Notes: generated from the letters alone by a model not told the origin. A stretch of DNA of 64,000 bases from UBA2357 sp041916775 (GCA_041916775.1 JAYRYZ010000011.1:62001-126000), one strand, 5' to 3'; numbered from the stretch's first letter, positions 15,719-24,987 are shown. Program-made: numbers and translations.

Positions 15719-17245
15719 ATGTTTGAGCGTATCGAGCCCATCTACACCTCTGCAGGCATCCGCCGCATAGAGGCCACTGTCGGCCCCGGGGCCGACCCGA
15801 CGCTGATGGAGCGTGCAGGGCGCGCCGCTGCCGAAGAGGCGGTGCGCCTCACCATGGACCGCAGCGGCCCGGTGCTCATCGTCTGCGGTCCGGGCAACAA
15901 CGGCGGCGACGGCTTCGTGATGGCGCGCCGACTCGTGCAGGCCAAGCGCGCGGTGGTCGTCGCCTATGCCGATGATCCAGCCAGGCTGCCAGCGGACGCG
16001 ACCATCGCCTACAAGGCCTGGATGGATGTCGGCGGACTCCTGCACGACGATATCCCCGAACCTCCGAGCGACGGCTGGGCGCTGGTGGTGGATGCCATTT
16101 TCGGCATCGGGCTGCAGCGCCCGGTGGTGGGGCGTTACGCCGAGTGGATCGCGCGGCTCAACGCACTACCCGCTCCGCGCATGGCCATCGATATTCCGAG
16201 CGGCCTCAACGCCGACACCGGCGAAGTCATGGGGACCGCATTCAGGGCGACCCACACCCTCACCTTTCTCGGCCTCAAGCCCGGACTGCTGACCCTCGAT
16301 GGCCCGGATCATGCTGGCGCGCTGACGGTGCGCCGACTCGACATCGAACCTGAGGACGTGCTCGCTGCGGAGGCTCATCTCGTCCGCCCCGCGGTGTTCC
16401 GGACGTTGCTCAAGCCGCGTGCGCTCAACAGTCACAAGGGCAGCTACGGCGAGGTGGGGATCGTGGGCGGCGCCGCGGGAATGGCTGGCGCCGCGCTGCT
16501 CGCCGCGCGCGCGGCACTCAAGCTCGGCTCCGGGCGGGTCTACATAGGGGGCCTGGACGACCGCCTGCCTGCGGTGGACTTCCAGCAGCCCGAGTTGATG
16601 CTGCGTGATCCGCTACACATTGCCGAGCAGGTATCGACGCTCGCAATCGGCCCGGGGCTGGGGAGCAGCGCCGTGGCCGTCGATCTGCTGCAACAAGCCT
16701 TGCGTACCGAAGTGGCGGTGATCCTGGATGCGGATGCACTGAACCTCCTCGCCTGCGACGCGGCATTGCAGGCGCTCGCTCGCAGCCGCTCCAGCCCGAC
16801 GCTGATGACACCGCATCCTGCAGAGGCCGCGCGTCTCCTCGGCAGCAGTGTTGCGGCGATACAGGCCGACCGCGTCCGCAGCGCCCGCGAGCTCGCGCGC
16901 AGCTTTGGAGCGCTGGTGGTGCTCAAGGGCTGCGGCAGCATCATCGCGACACCGGACGGGCGCTGGTACATCAACCGCAGCGGGCACCCCGGCATGGCAA
17001 CCGCCGGCATGGGCGACGTCCTCACCGGCCTCGTCGCCAGTCTGCTTGCCCAACACTGGCCGCCGGTCGAGGCGCTGATCGCCGCCACGCATCTGCACGG
17101 CGCAGCGGCCGACCGTTTGGCCCGCGAGGGCATCGGCCCGGTGGGCTTGGTCGCGTCCGAAGTCATCGAGGCGGCTCGCGGTGTGTATAACGGCTGGGTT
17201 GTACTGGCCGCGCAGCCCCCCGGGTCACCGAGCGGAACCGCATGA
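15719..17245 (+). CDS. nnr: Bifunctional NAD(P)HX epimerase/dehydratase (YjeF)
   Basis: A 508-residue two-domain enzyme that repairs hydrated NADH and NADPH. The N-terminal epimerase half (about 1-215) has VCGPGNNGGDGFVMAR, and the C-terminal ADP-dependent dehydratase half (about 230-500) has GPGLGSS, a TPHPAEAARL segment and the catalytic GMGDVLTG. Both halves look complete. It starts 32 bases after spoVR on the same strand and could be read through from that operon. The NAD theme continues with nadC downstream. Confidence 0.95.
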   Translation: MFERIEPIYTSAGIRRIEATVGPGADPTLMERAGRAAAEEAVRLTMDRSGPVLIVCGPGNNGGDGFVMARRLVQAKRAVVVAYADDPARLPADATIAYKAWMDVGGLLHDDIPEPPSDGWALVVDAIFGIGLQRPVVGRYAEWIARLNALPAPRMAIDIPSGLNADTGEVMGTAFRATHTLTFLGLKPGLLTLDGPDHAGALTVRRLDIEPEDVLAAEAHLVRPAVFRTLLKPRALNSHKGSYGEVGIVGGAAGMAGAALLAARAALKLGSGRVYIGGLDDRLPAVDFQQPELMLRDPLHIAEQVSTLAIGPGLGSSAVAVDLLQQALRTEVAVILDADALNLLACDAALQALARSRSSPTLMTPHPAEAARLLGSSVAAIQADRVRSARELARSFGALVVLKGCGSIIATPDGRWYINRSGHPGMATAGMGDVLTGLVASLLAQHWPPVEALIAATHLHGAAADRLAREGIGPVGLVASEVIEAARGVYNGWVVLAAQPPGSPSGTA

Positions 17246-17330
17246 GTCGTCATTGATTGGGGCGATGAAGGCATCTCGGCTTCCCGCGGGTGCTAAACTC
17301 GCCGCTCATTTCCGTACAGGTTCAACAAGC

Positions 17331-18176
17331 ATGCTCAACGACCAACTCCGGATCGAAATCCAGCGCAACATCGCGGCGTCCCTTGCCGAGGACGTCGGCC
17401 GTGGCGACCTCACCGCGCAGCTCATCGCTGCCGATGCCGAGGCGCGCGGAAGGGTCATCACGCGCGAATCCGCAGTGGTGTGCGGTTCCGCCTGGTTCGA
17501 TGCCACTTTCGCAGCGCTCGAGCCGGAGGCCTCGGTGATCTGGCATGTACGCGACGGCGAGTCGGTCGAAGCCGGCCAGGTGCTGTGCGAGGTCGAGGCC
17601 AGCGCCCGCGTGCTGCTCACCGCGGAGCGCACCGCGCTCAACTTCCTGCAGCTTCTGTCCGGCACGGCGACGGTGACGCAGCGCTACGTGCAGGCGGTTG
17701 CCGGAACCCGGGCGAAGATCGTCGATACGCGCAAGACCCTGCCCGGCCTGCGCCTCGCTCAGAAGTACGCGGTGGCGGTCGGGGGTGGCACCAATCACCG
17801 TATCGGACTCTACGACGGCATTCTGATCAAGGAGAACCACATCATCGCTGCCGGCGGCATCGCAGCGGTGCTGGACAAGGCCAGGGCACTTGCCGGCACG
17901 GCGGCCTTCGTCGAGGTCGAAGTCGAAACCCTTGCCCAGCTTGGTGAGGCGCTGGAGGCTGGCGCGCGCATGATACTGCTCGACAACATGGACCTGGACA
18001 TGATGCGTGAGGCGGTACGCATCAACGCCGGCCGTGCCGAACTGGAAGCCTCGGGCGGCATGAACCTGGAGCGTGTGCGCGCGGTGGCTGAGTGCGGGGT
18101 GGACCGGATCTCGATCGGCAGCCTCACGAAGGATGTACGCGCGCTCGATCTCTCGTTGCGTCACACCGAAGTCTGA
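17331..18176 (+). CDS. nadC: Quinolinate phosphoribosyltransferase (decarboxylating)
   Basis: A 281-residue enzyme that makes nicotinate mononucleotide from quinolinate and PRPP, the entry into the NAD pathway. Typical motifs are EDVGRGDLTAQ near residue 20, the TRKTLPGLR and GGGTNHRIGLYDGILIKENH block that binds substrates, and a C-terminal SGGMNLE..GVDRISIGSLT. In-frame ATGs upstream (from 17181) would overlap nnr and add non-family sequence; the ATG at 17331 gives the expected MLNDQLRIEIQRNI start. A TAAACT box about 35 bases upstream may be a -10. Confidence 0.96.
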   Translation: MLNDQLRIEIQRNIAASLAEDVGRGDLTAQLIAADAEARGRVITRESAVVCGSAWFDATFAALEPEASVIWHVRDGESVEAGQVLCEVEASARVLLTAERTALNFLQLLSGTATVTQRYVQAVAGTRAKIVDTRKTLPGLRLAQKYAVAVGGGTNHRIGLYDGILIKENHIIAAGGIAAVLDKARALAGTAAFVEVEVETLAQLGEALEAGARMILLDNMDLDMMREAVRINAGRAELEASGGMNLERVRAVAECGVDRISIGSLTKDVRALDLSLRHTEV

Positions 18177-18186
18177 CGCGAAGCCC

Positions 18187-18759
18187 ATGCGCGACGTGGC
18201 CGCGCCCACCCTACCCCACTGGCCGGATGTACCCGACTGTTTCGGCTGGCTGTCGCTCGACCGTCGGGGGCACTGGCGGCTGAAGGACGAGAAGATCACC
18301 CACCCCGGCCTGATTGCCTTCCTCAACGCCAACTATGGGCACGACGGGCACGGCAACTGGCTCGTGAATAACGGCCCACAGCGCGTCTTCGTCGCGCTGG
18401 AGTGTGCGCCGCTGGTGTTGCGCCTGCTGCCGGATGGGACACTGCGATCGCACTACGGCGGCACGGTGCGCGCCACCGGGCGGGTGTGCCTCACCGATGC
18501 CGGTGATTGCCTCATCGAGACCAACGTCGGCCCGGGCCTGCTCGATGATCGCGACCTTGCGATCTTTGTTGACGCACTGCAAACCGCAAGCGGCGAAGGC
18601 GCCGGCGAAGCGTCGATCTCCGCCCTGATCGCCGGCGCACCGCTGGAAGCGCTGTTCTGGCAGCAGCGTGCGGTCGAATCGATATCTGCGGAGGCCGCCG
18701 AGCCGCTCTTCGGCTACCGGCGCACCCCCGACCCGGCGCTTACACCCGCGCGGCGATGA
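18187..18759 (+). CDS. Conserved hypothetical protein downstream of nadC
   Basis: A 190-residue soluble protein starting 10 bases after nadC. It reads like a widespread betaproteobacterial DUF family (FGWLSLDRRGHWRL, HPGLIAFLNANY, NNGPQRVFVALECAPLVLRL), but I do not recall its Pfam number with confidence. There is no signal peptide or membrane segment. The many short beta-like stretches and the NGPQRVFV core suggest a compact domain. Its 3' end overlaps the convergent thrC end by 20 bases, so neither gene has room for a normal terminator. Function unknown. Confidence 0.8.
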   Translation: MRDVAAPTLPHWPDVPDCFGWLSLDRRGHWRLKDEKITHPGLIAFLNANYGHDGHGNWLVNNGPQRVFVALECAPLVLRLLPDGTLRSHYGGTVRATGRVCLTDAGDCLIETNVGPGLLDDRDLAIFVDALQTASGEGAGEASISALIAGAPLEALFWQQRAVESISAEAAEPLFGYRRTPDPALTPARR

Positions 18760-20170
18760 AGCGCTTCACCGCCTCGACGTCGGGCGCCATCACCTCGACG
18801 CGCTGAGGCAGGCGCTCAATGCCCTCGAGCTCGGTGGGCCGCTCAGGATCGCACCCGAGCGCCTCCTGAATCGTCTCGGCAAACTTCACCGGCAGTGCGG
18901 TCTCGAGCACCACCGTAGGCACATCGGGAAGAGGATGCTCGCGCGCGACCTTCACGCCGTCCGCGGTGTGCGTATCGATCATGAGCGCGTACCGTTCCCA
19001 GACCTCGCGGATGGTGGCGAGACGGTCGGCATGCGTGCTGCGTCCCGAGACGAAGCCGAACGCCGGCATGGCCTCGAACCACGGCGTCGCGGAAAGATCG
19101 AAGGCGCCACCAGCATCGACCGCCTTCCAGAGCTCCGCCACCTTGGCCGAATCGCGCCCCACCAGGTCGAACACGAAGCGCTCGAAGTTGGAGGCCTTGG
19201 AGATGTCCATCGACGGGCTGGAGGTGACGTGCGTCTCGGCGGTGCCGCGCGGGCGATACACGCCGGTGCGGAAGAACTCGTCGAGCACGTCGTTCTCGTT
19301 GGTGGCGAGGATGAGCTTCGCGATCGGCAGGCCCATCTGGCGTGCGATGTGGCCGGCGCAGATGTTGCCGAAGTTGCCGGAGGGCACGCAAAACGCAACC
19401 TCCTCCTCACTCGTGCGCGTGGCAGCGAAATAGCCCTTGAAGTAATACACCACCTGCGCCGCGACCCGTGCCCAGTTGATCGAGTTCACCGCGCCGATGC
19501 GCTTCTCGGCCTTGAACGCGGCATCGTTCGACACCGCCTTCACGATGTCCTGCGCGTCGTCGAACATGCCGGTGACGGCGATGTTGAAGATGTTGGGATC
19601 CTGCAGCGAATACATCTGCGCACGCTGGAAGGCGCTCATCTTGCCGTGCGGCGACAGCATGAAGACGCGCACACCCTGCTTGCCGCGCATCGCATACTCC
19701 GCTGCCGAGCCGGTGTCGCCCGAGGTGGCGCCGAGGATGTTGATCGATTCGCCACGCTTTGCCAGCACGTACTCGAAGAGGTTGCCGAGAAGCTGCATCG
19801 CCATGTCCTTGAAGGCGAGCGTCGGACCGTTAGAGAGCTCCAGCAGGGCGAGCCGCCCGGGCTCCAGCCAACGCAGCGGCGTGATGTCGCGTGCGTCGTC
19901 GCCCGCACGGGTGAAGCGATACACGTCGGCGGTGTAGGTCTTCTCGCAGATCGCGCGCAGGTCTGCCGCGGGAACGTCGGTGATGAACAGCGACAGGATC
20001 TCGAATGCCAGGCCTGCGTAGGACAGTTCCCGCCAACGTTCCAGCGTGTCGCGATCGATTTGTGGATAGTGCTCGGGAAGGTACAGGCCGCCATCCGGGG
20101 CAAGGCCGCCGAGCAGGATGTCGCAGAATTCGGGGCGGCCCGCATGGCCGCGGGTGGAAAGGTACTTCAC
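18740..20170 (-). CDS. thrC: Threonine synthase
   Basis: A 476-residue PLP enzyme that converts O-phosphohomoserine to threonine. The PLP lysine is Lys121 in NGPTLAFKDMAMQ; the N-terminus MKYLSTRGHA and the GATSGDTGSAAEYA phosphate-binding loop are typical of the long thrC form. I chose the GTG at 20170, with AGAGGA upstream, over an ATG at 20239 that adds 23 unconserved residues. Normally it follows hom directly; here a divergent lipoprotein gene separates them, so thrC needs its own promoter in 20171-20457. The 3' end overlaps the nadC-linked hypothetical gene. Confidence 0.96.
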   Translation of the reverse strand: MKYLSTRGHAGRPEFCDILLGGLAPDGGLYLPEHYPQIDRDTLERWRELSYAGLAFEILSLFITDVPAADLRAICEKTYTADVYRFTRAGDDARDITPLRWLEPGRLALLELSNGPTLAFKDMAMQLLGNLFEYVLAKRGESINILGATSGDTGSAAEYAMRGKQGVRVFMLSPHGKMSAFQRAQMYSLQDPNIFNIAVTGMFDDAQDIVKAVSNDAAFKAEKRIGAVNSINWARVAAQVVYYFKGYFAATRTSEEEVAFCVPSGNFGNICAGHIARQMGLPIAKLILATNENDVLDEFFRTGVYRPRGTAETHVTSSPSMDISKASNFERFVFDLVGRDSAKVAELWKAVDAGGAFDLSATPWFEAMPAFGFVSGRSTHADRLATIREVWERYALMIDTHTADGVKVAREHPLPDVPTVVLETALPVKFAETIQEALGCDPERPTELEGIERLPQRVEVMAPDVEAVKRFIAARV

Positions 20171-20457
20171 GGGATATCCTCTGATTGCGCTGCTGGAAAC
20201 GAGGCCCGAATTATCCGGACAGGCGCCCGCGCTGTCCAATCTGTCGCGATCTCAAACCACGCCGGACCGGGTCGAAGCGCTATGGCCACAGCCCCGATTT
20301 GGCGCCAGAAAGCGCGCCAATTCATGGCCCGCCGTCACGGTACATGGCTGTATCATTCCGGTCATCCGTTGATCGCATTGCATCACTCTGCAGGATTCTC
20401 ACGTGAAGCCGCAGAGGCGGGCGACGCGCCATTCACTCATTCTGGAGAATACTGTCG

Positions 20458-21531
20458 ATGATGGTTCGAACTGCGCTAGGTATCGCGCTGATCCCGCTGC
20501 TGGTGCTGGGTTGCGGCGGCAAGCTCGAGCAACGCAAGCAACAGGTGACGATCGGCATCACACCCAATCAGGAAACAACCCTCCAGCCGGGCGACCGCAT
20601 CGGGCTCAGCGCTGGTGCGAAGGCCATCGACGAGCCGCTCACTGCGATGCGCTGGACCATCGAGGCGGTCACCACGCCCGAGCAGCTGCCCCGACCGGTG
20701 ATTGCCAACATGAACTGCACGGATGTCACGCTCACGATCAAGGACGACGATGGCGTCGGCAACTGCAAGGCCGAGTTGAGCATTCCGACCACCGCCCTGC
20801 CAATGACCTGGCGGATCGCGGCGACCGCGACCTCGACCTCCAAAGGTACAGCGTCCGCCTCATTCGTCCTGAAGGTGGTGGCGCCGGATCTCGACGACGG
20901 CAACTTCCGCATCGAGGTGCCGCCACTCGTCAGCACCAACGCCAACGGAGGTCCGCTGCTCACCAACCAGTTGGTGACCATCGAGGCAAATGCGCTGTCC
21001 GATCACATCATCACCAACCTGTCGTACAGCTGGGTGCTCAAATCCAGCCCGTCGAGCAGCGCGCCGGTGCTGGCCGGCGTAAAGAGCAGCAAGCTGCAGT
21101 TCGTGCCGCGCGTGGCAGGTGATTATCAACTTACCGTCACGGCAACCGGCACCGTGAACGGGCGCGAGGTGACGGAGTCCTCGGACGTACTGGTGATCGT
21201 CGAGGACAGCGACGCCGCGAACGCGCTGACCGTCAGCGCAGGCGACGCCAAATCCGTCGTCGGTGGCGACGGCAGCCCCACGACGCTAACCGGCACGGCA
21301 AGCCGCAACGGAACGGCGCTGGCAAACCCGACTTACAAGTGGGCGCAGATCGGTGGCCCCGCGGTCACGCTCGCCAATCCGGGAACCGCAACGCCCACTT
21401 TCCTTGCACCGGCAGTGACGGAAGATACCGACCTGATCTTCCAACTCGACGTCAGCGCCACGATCAATGGCGTCGTCTATACCGGCACCTCGCAAACCGT
21501 GGTACGGGTCTTGCCGCCGGACGGGGAGTGA
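20458..21531 (+). CDS. Putative lipoprotein with PKD/Ig-like repeats
   Basis: A 357-residue predicted lipoprotein: hydrophobic leader with lipobox LVLG-Cys19. The rest is beta-rich and threonine/alanine-rich. Two PKD/Ig-like units can be seen, about residues 170-255 (SYSWVLKSSPS.., GDYQLTVTATG) and about 260-355 (VSAGDAKSVVGGDGSPTTLTG.., TYKWAQIGGPAVTL). It is likely anchored in the outer membrane or faces the periplasm, possibly for binding or adhesion; no enzyme motif is seen. It lies on the opposite strand between thrC and hom and ends at a strong bidirectional terminator. Two adjacent ATGs are possible starts; GGAG lies ten bases before the first. Confidence 0.8.
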   Translation: MMVRTALGIALIPLLVLGCGGKLEQRKQQVTIGITPNQETTLQPGDRIGLSAGAKAIDEPLTAMRWTIEAVTTPEQLPRPVIANMNCTDVTLTIKDDDGVGNCKAELSIPTTALPMTWRIAATATSTSKGTASASFVLKVVAPDLDDGNFRIEVPPLVSTNANGGPLLTNQLVTIEANALSDHIITNLSYSWVLKSSPSSSAPVLAGVKSSKLQFVPRVAGDYQLTVTATGTVNGREVTESSDVLVIVEDSDAANALTVSAGDAKSVVGGDGSPTTLTGTASRNGTALANPTYKWAQIGGPAVTLANPGTATPTFLAPAVTEDTDLIFQLDVSATINGVVYTGTSQTVVRVLPPDGE

Positions 21532-21569
21532 GCGCCACCCGGTGGGCGCTGCGGCCACCGGGTTACGAT

Positions 21570-21603
21570 GCAAAACGGCCGCTCCTTGGAGCGGCCGTTT
21601 TGC
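21570..21603. terminator. Bidirectional intrinsic terminator
   Basis: A perfect 34-base palindrome with 16-base arms (GCAAAACGGCCGCTCC and its complement) and a two-base centre TT. The A/T ends give a U-run in both directions, so it ends both the lipoprotein transcript (+) and the alaA-hom transcript (-). Confidence 0.92.
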
Positions 21604-21621
21604 TGGAACTGCCCTGATGCC

Positions 21622-22932
21622 TTACTGCAGGTTCTCGACGCGCAGGCGTGTGACCGCCCCGCTCACCACGGAGAGCGACTCGATCTTCGCGATCGCGGTG
21701 TTCGCGTTGCGCTCGACCGTCTCGTGCGTAAGCATGATGATATCGGTCTGGGCCTCGCCCGCTGCGGCCTCCTTCTGGATCATCGCTTCGATCGAGATAC
21801 CGCTGTCGGCGAGGATGCGGGTGATGTCGGCGAGTACGCCCGGCTTGTCATCCACGCGCATGCGCAGGTAGTAGGAGGTGATCACCTCGTCGATCGGCAG
21901 CACCTTGAGGTCGCGCACCTGTTCAGGCTGGAAGGCGAGATGCGGCACACGATGCTCGGGGTCGGCGGTGTGCAGGCGGGTGACATCGACGAGATCCGCG
22001 ATCACCGCACTCGCGGTCGGCTCGGACCCCGCGCCCTTGCCGTAGTAGAGAGTCGCCCCCACCGCGTCGCCCTGTACCAGCACCGCGTTCATCGCACCTT
22101 CGACGTTCGCGATCAGACGCTTGGCCGGGATCAGGGTGGGGTGCACCCGCAGCTCCACACCGCTGTCGCGCTTCTTCGCGATGCCGAGCAGCTTGATGCG
22201 GTAGCCGAGTTGCTCGGCATAGCCGATGTCCACGCTGTCGAGGCGCGTGATGCCTTCCACGTAGGCCGCGTCGAACTGCATGGGGATGCCGAACGCGATC
22301 GCGCTCATGATCGTGGCCTTGTGCGCGGCATCGACGCCTTCGATGTCGAAGGTCGGGTCGGCCTCGGCGTAGCCCAGCGCCTGCGCTTCCTTGAGCACAT
22401 CGGCGAACGGCAGGCCCTTGTCGCGCATTTCGGACAGAATGAAGTTGGTAGTGCCGTTGATGATGCCGGCGATCCACTCGATACGGTTGGCGGTGAGCCC
22501 TTCACGCAGCGCCTTGATGATGGGGATGCCACCCGCGACCGCAGCCTCGAAAGCCACCATCACGCCACGCGCCTGAGCGGCGGCGAAGATCTCGTTGCCA
22601 TGCACCGCGAGCAGCGCCTTGTTGGCGGTGACGACATGCTTGCCGTGCTCGATCGCCTTCATCACAAGCTCGCGGGCAACGCCATAGCCACCGATGAGTT
22701 CGACGACGATGTCGATCTCGGGATCGGCCACGACGCTGAAGGCGTCGTCGGTGAGCTTGACCTCGCCGCCCGTCACCGTGCGGGCAAGCTCGAGGTTCTT
22801 GTCCGCCACGGTGGTGATGCGGATCGGACGACCGGCGCGACGCGCAATCTCGTCCGCGTTGCGTTTTAGAACGTTGTACGTACCGCCGCCGACGGTTCCG
22901 ATGCCTAGCAGGCCTACACTGATTGGTTTCAT
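21622..22932 (-). CDS. hom: Homoserine dehydrogenase
   Basis: A 436-residue NAD(P)-dependent enzyme that reduces aspartate semialdehyde to homoserine for threonine and methionine. The nucleotide-binding loop GLLGIGTVGGGTY is at 8-19, the catalytic domain has GIINGTTNFIL, and a C-terminal ACT domain (YYLRMRVDDKPGVLADI) gives threonine feedback. It starts 38 bases after alaA on the same strand and ends 19 bases before the palindromic terminator, so alaA-hom is one unit that does not reach thrC. Confidence 0.97.
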   Translation of the reverse strand: MKPISVGLLGIGTVGGGTYNVLKRNADEIARRAGRPIRITTVADKNLELARTVTGGEVKLTDDAFSVVADPEIDIVVELIGGYGVARELVMKAIEHGKHVVTANKALLAVHGNEIFAAAQARGVMVAFEAAVAGGIPIIKALREGLTANRIEWIAGIINGTTNFILSEMRDKGLPFADVLKEAQALGYAEADPTFDIEGVDAAHKATIMSAIAFGIPMQFDAAYVEGITRLDSVDIGYAEQLGYRIKLLGIAKKRDSGVELRVHPTLIPAKRLIANVEGAMNAVLVQGDAVGATLYYGKGAGSEPTASAVIADLVDVTRLHTADPEHRVPHLAFQPEQVRDLKVLPIDEVITSYYLRMRVDDKPGVLADITRILADSGISIEAMIQKEAAAGEAQTDIIMLTHETVERNANTAIAKIESLSVVSGAVTRLRVENLQ

Positions 22933-22970
22933 GTCGTCTTTCGTCTGTGGATTGTCTGGCTCTGGTCGAA

Positions 22971-24284
22971 CTATGCCTGGTCGGTGCCGTGGCGCTTGCG
23001 ATAATGGGCGAGGAAGCGGGCGACCCGGCCGATCGCGTCACGCAGGTCGTCCTCGTGCGGCAGGAACACCAGACGGAAGTGGTCGGGTTCGAACCAGTTG
23101 AACCCGGTCCCCTGCACCAGCAGCACGCGCTCTTCCTCGAGCAGCTCGGCGATGAAGGCCTGGTCGTCGCTGATCGGGTAAACCTTCGGGTCCATCCTCG
23201 GGAACATGTAAAGCGTCGCGCGCGGTTTTACGCAGCTCACGCCCGGAATCGCGCTGATGAGTTCATAGGCGAGGTCACGTTGACGGCGCATGCGCCCACC
23301 CTCGGCGACGAGGTCGTCGATGCTCTGGTAGCCGCCCAGCGCAGTCTGGATCGCGTACTGGCCCGGCACGTTGGCACACAGTCGCATCGAGGCGAGCATG
23401 TTCAGGCCCTCGATGTAATCCTGCGCATGACGCTTGTCGCCGCACACCACCATCCAGCCGGCGCGGTATCCGCACGAGCGGTAGTTCTTCGAGAGGCCGT
23501 TGAACACCAGCGTGAGCACATCCTCCGACATGGCCGCGAGCGAGGTATGCGTGGCACCATCGAACAGGACCTTGTCGTAGACCTCGTCGGCATAGAGGAT
23601 GAGGTCGTGCTCGCGCGCGAGCGCAACGATCTGCTGCAGCACTTCTTCCGGGTAAAGCGCCCCGGTCGGGTTGTTCGGGTTGATGACGACGATTGCGCGC
23701 GTGTTGGGCGTGATCTTCGCGCGCATGTCCTCGATGTCCGGGAACCACTCGCGCGATTCGTCGCAGCGATAATGCACCGGCTTGCCCCCGGAGAGGCTCA
23801 CTGCGGCGGTCCACAGCGGGTAGTCGGGCGCAGGCACCAGCACCTCGTCGCCGACGTTGAGGAGCGCATTCATCGCCATCACGATCAGCTCGGACACGCC
23901 GTTGCCGATGTAGATGTCCTCGATGGTGACACCCTTGATGTGCTTCTGCTGGGTGTAATGCATCACCGCCTTGCGCGCGGAGAAGATGCCCTTGGAATCC
24001 GAGTAACCGGCCGAGTTCGGCAGGTTGCGGATCATATCCATCTGGATCTCTTCGGGCGCATCGAAGCCGAACGCGGCGAGGTTGCCGATATTGAGCTTGA
24101 TGATCTTGTGGCCCTCGTCTTCCATCTGCTTCGCGCGCTCGAGCACCGGGCCGCGGATGTCGTAGCAGACGTCGAGCAGCTTGGCCGACTTGCGCACCAC
24201 CTTGGGGTTCGCCGCGGCAGCTGCCGCGCCCGCGCTGATGACTCCGTCGCTGGTGGCAATCTGCAGTTTGTTTGCGGCGTTCAT
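22971..24284 (-). CDS. alaA: Alanine/aspartate-type aminotransferase (AlaA-like)
   Basis: A 437-residue fold-type I PLP aminotransferase. The PLP lysine is Lys266 in FNGLSKNYRSCGYR; INPNNPTGALYP and YADEVYDKVLFD are typical of the AlaA group that makes alanine from pyruvate and glutamate. The N-terminus carries about 30 extra residues, alanine-rich, before the family start (KLLDVCYDIRG). A GTG at codon 30 could give a normal length protein, but only the ATG has a GAGGGG upstream. It is first in the alaA-hom unit with a candidate promoter at 24371-24399. Confidence 0.9.
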   Translation of the reverse strand: MNAANKLQIATSDGVISAGAAAAAANPKVVRKSAKLLDVCYDIRGPVLERAKQMEDEGHKIIKLNIGNLAAFGFDAPEEIQMDMIRNLPNSAGYSDSKGIFSARKAVMHYTQQKHIKGVTIEDIYIGNGVSELIVMAMNALLNVGDEVLVPAPDYPLWTAAVSLSGGKPVHYRCDESREWFPDIEDMRAKITPNTRAIVVINPNNPTGALYPEEVLQQIVALAREHDLILYADEVYDKVLFDGATHTSLAAMSEDVLTLVFNGLSKNYRSCGYRAGWMVVCGDKRHAQDYIEGLNMLASMRLCANVPGQYAIQTALGGYQSIDDLVAEGGRMRRQRDLAYELISAIPGVSCVKPRATLYMFPRMDPKVYPISDDQAFIAELLEEERVLLVQGTGFNWFEPDHFRLVFLPHEDDLRDAIGRVARFLAHYRKRHGTDQA

Positions 24285-24366
24285 TTCAATGCATCCCCTC
24301 GGCCCGAGGCCATTTCGCGGTTTGGTCGCGCAGCCTCCGGTTGGTCGGTCCGTGCGACGTAAAGTC

Positions 24367-24372
24367 TATAAT
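24367..24372 (+). promoter_or_regulatory. -10 box for the Mth938-domain gene
   Basis: A perfect TATAAT about 90 bases before the ATG at 24462. The best -35 match, TTGGTC at 24341, is 20 bases away, which is long. It overlaps the divergent alaA -10 box. Confidence 0.35.
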
Positions 24373-24399
24373 CTTATCCAACCCGGACGACCCGGGCAA
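24371..24399 (-). promoter_or_regulatory. Candidate sigma70 promoter of alaA-hom
   Basis: On the minus strand TTGCCC (24394-24399) and TAAGAT (24371-24376) are spaced by 17 bases, about 85 bases before the alaA ATG. The boxes are imperfect. Confidence 0.4.
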
Positions 24400-24461
24400 A
24401 TTGGCCATCCACACGCCATCCACACGCGACTCCCGACCCCATCCCCTTGCCCCTCCACACC

Positions 24462-24833
24462 ATGAAGCTGAACCTGGAAAACGATCCGCGCATCAACCTC
24501 ATCAACGCCTACGGCGAGCGGACCCTGACGATCAACAAGGTCGTACATGAAGGCAACCTGTTGCTGGACGCAAGCAGCGTCGTCCCCGGCTGGGCGGCTG
24601 CGGGCTTCGAAGGCCTGAGCGACACGGACTTCGCGGCGATCGTCGCGTTGCGCCCCGAGGTCGTGCTCATCGGTACCGGCGCGCGCCTGCGCTTTCCTTC
24701 TCCACGCCTGCTGCGCCCGTTGATGGAGGCACGCATCGGCTACGAGGTCATGGACCTGCCGGCCGCCTGCCGCACCTATAACGTCCTTGTGAGCGAAGGC
24801 CGGGCCGTCGCCGCGGCGCTCCTGTTCGATTGA
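24462..24833 (+). CDS. Mth938-like domain protein (DUF498)
   Basis: A 123-residue single-domain protein of the Mth938/DUF498 family, related to mitochondrial NDUFAF3. Family features are an N-terminal NAYGERTLTINKV, the middle PEVVLIGTGARLRFPSP and the end DLPAACRTYNVLVSEGRAVAAALLFD. The bacterial role is unknown; eukaryotic relatives help assemble complex I. I chose the ATG at 24462 (MKLNLENDP) over one five codons upstream because the short form matches the family start. It is divergent from alaA and precedes bcp. Confidence 0.88.
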   Translation: MKLNLENDPRINLINAYGERTLTINKVVHEGNLLLDASSVVPGWAAAGFEGLSDTDFAAIVALRPEVVLIGTGARLRFPSPRLLRPLMEARIGYEVMDLPAACRTYNVLVSEGRAVAAALLFD

Positions 24834-24987
24834 CCAGCCTCGACATGCCGGCGTCCCTGCGCTGCAGGGCAAGACCACGATGCCATGTGAGTGACATTCG
24901 CATTGGTGACATATTTTTCCTCCGTTCGATTGTCAAGCGTCACGCTTCTCCGCTACGCTGGCAACACAACCGTCGACAGGAGCCCTC

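Noticed and set aside
18668..20461. Long plus-strand reading frame of about 597 codons antisense to thrC
   Set aside because: It is a shadow of thrC in high-GC DNA: rich in Arg, His and Ala, with no domain, and thrC is complete on the other strand.
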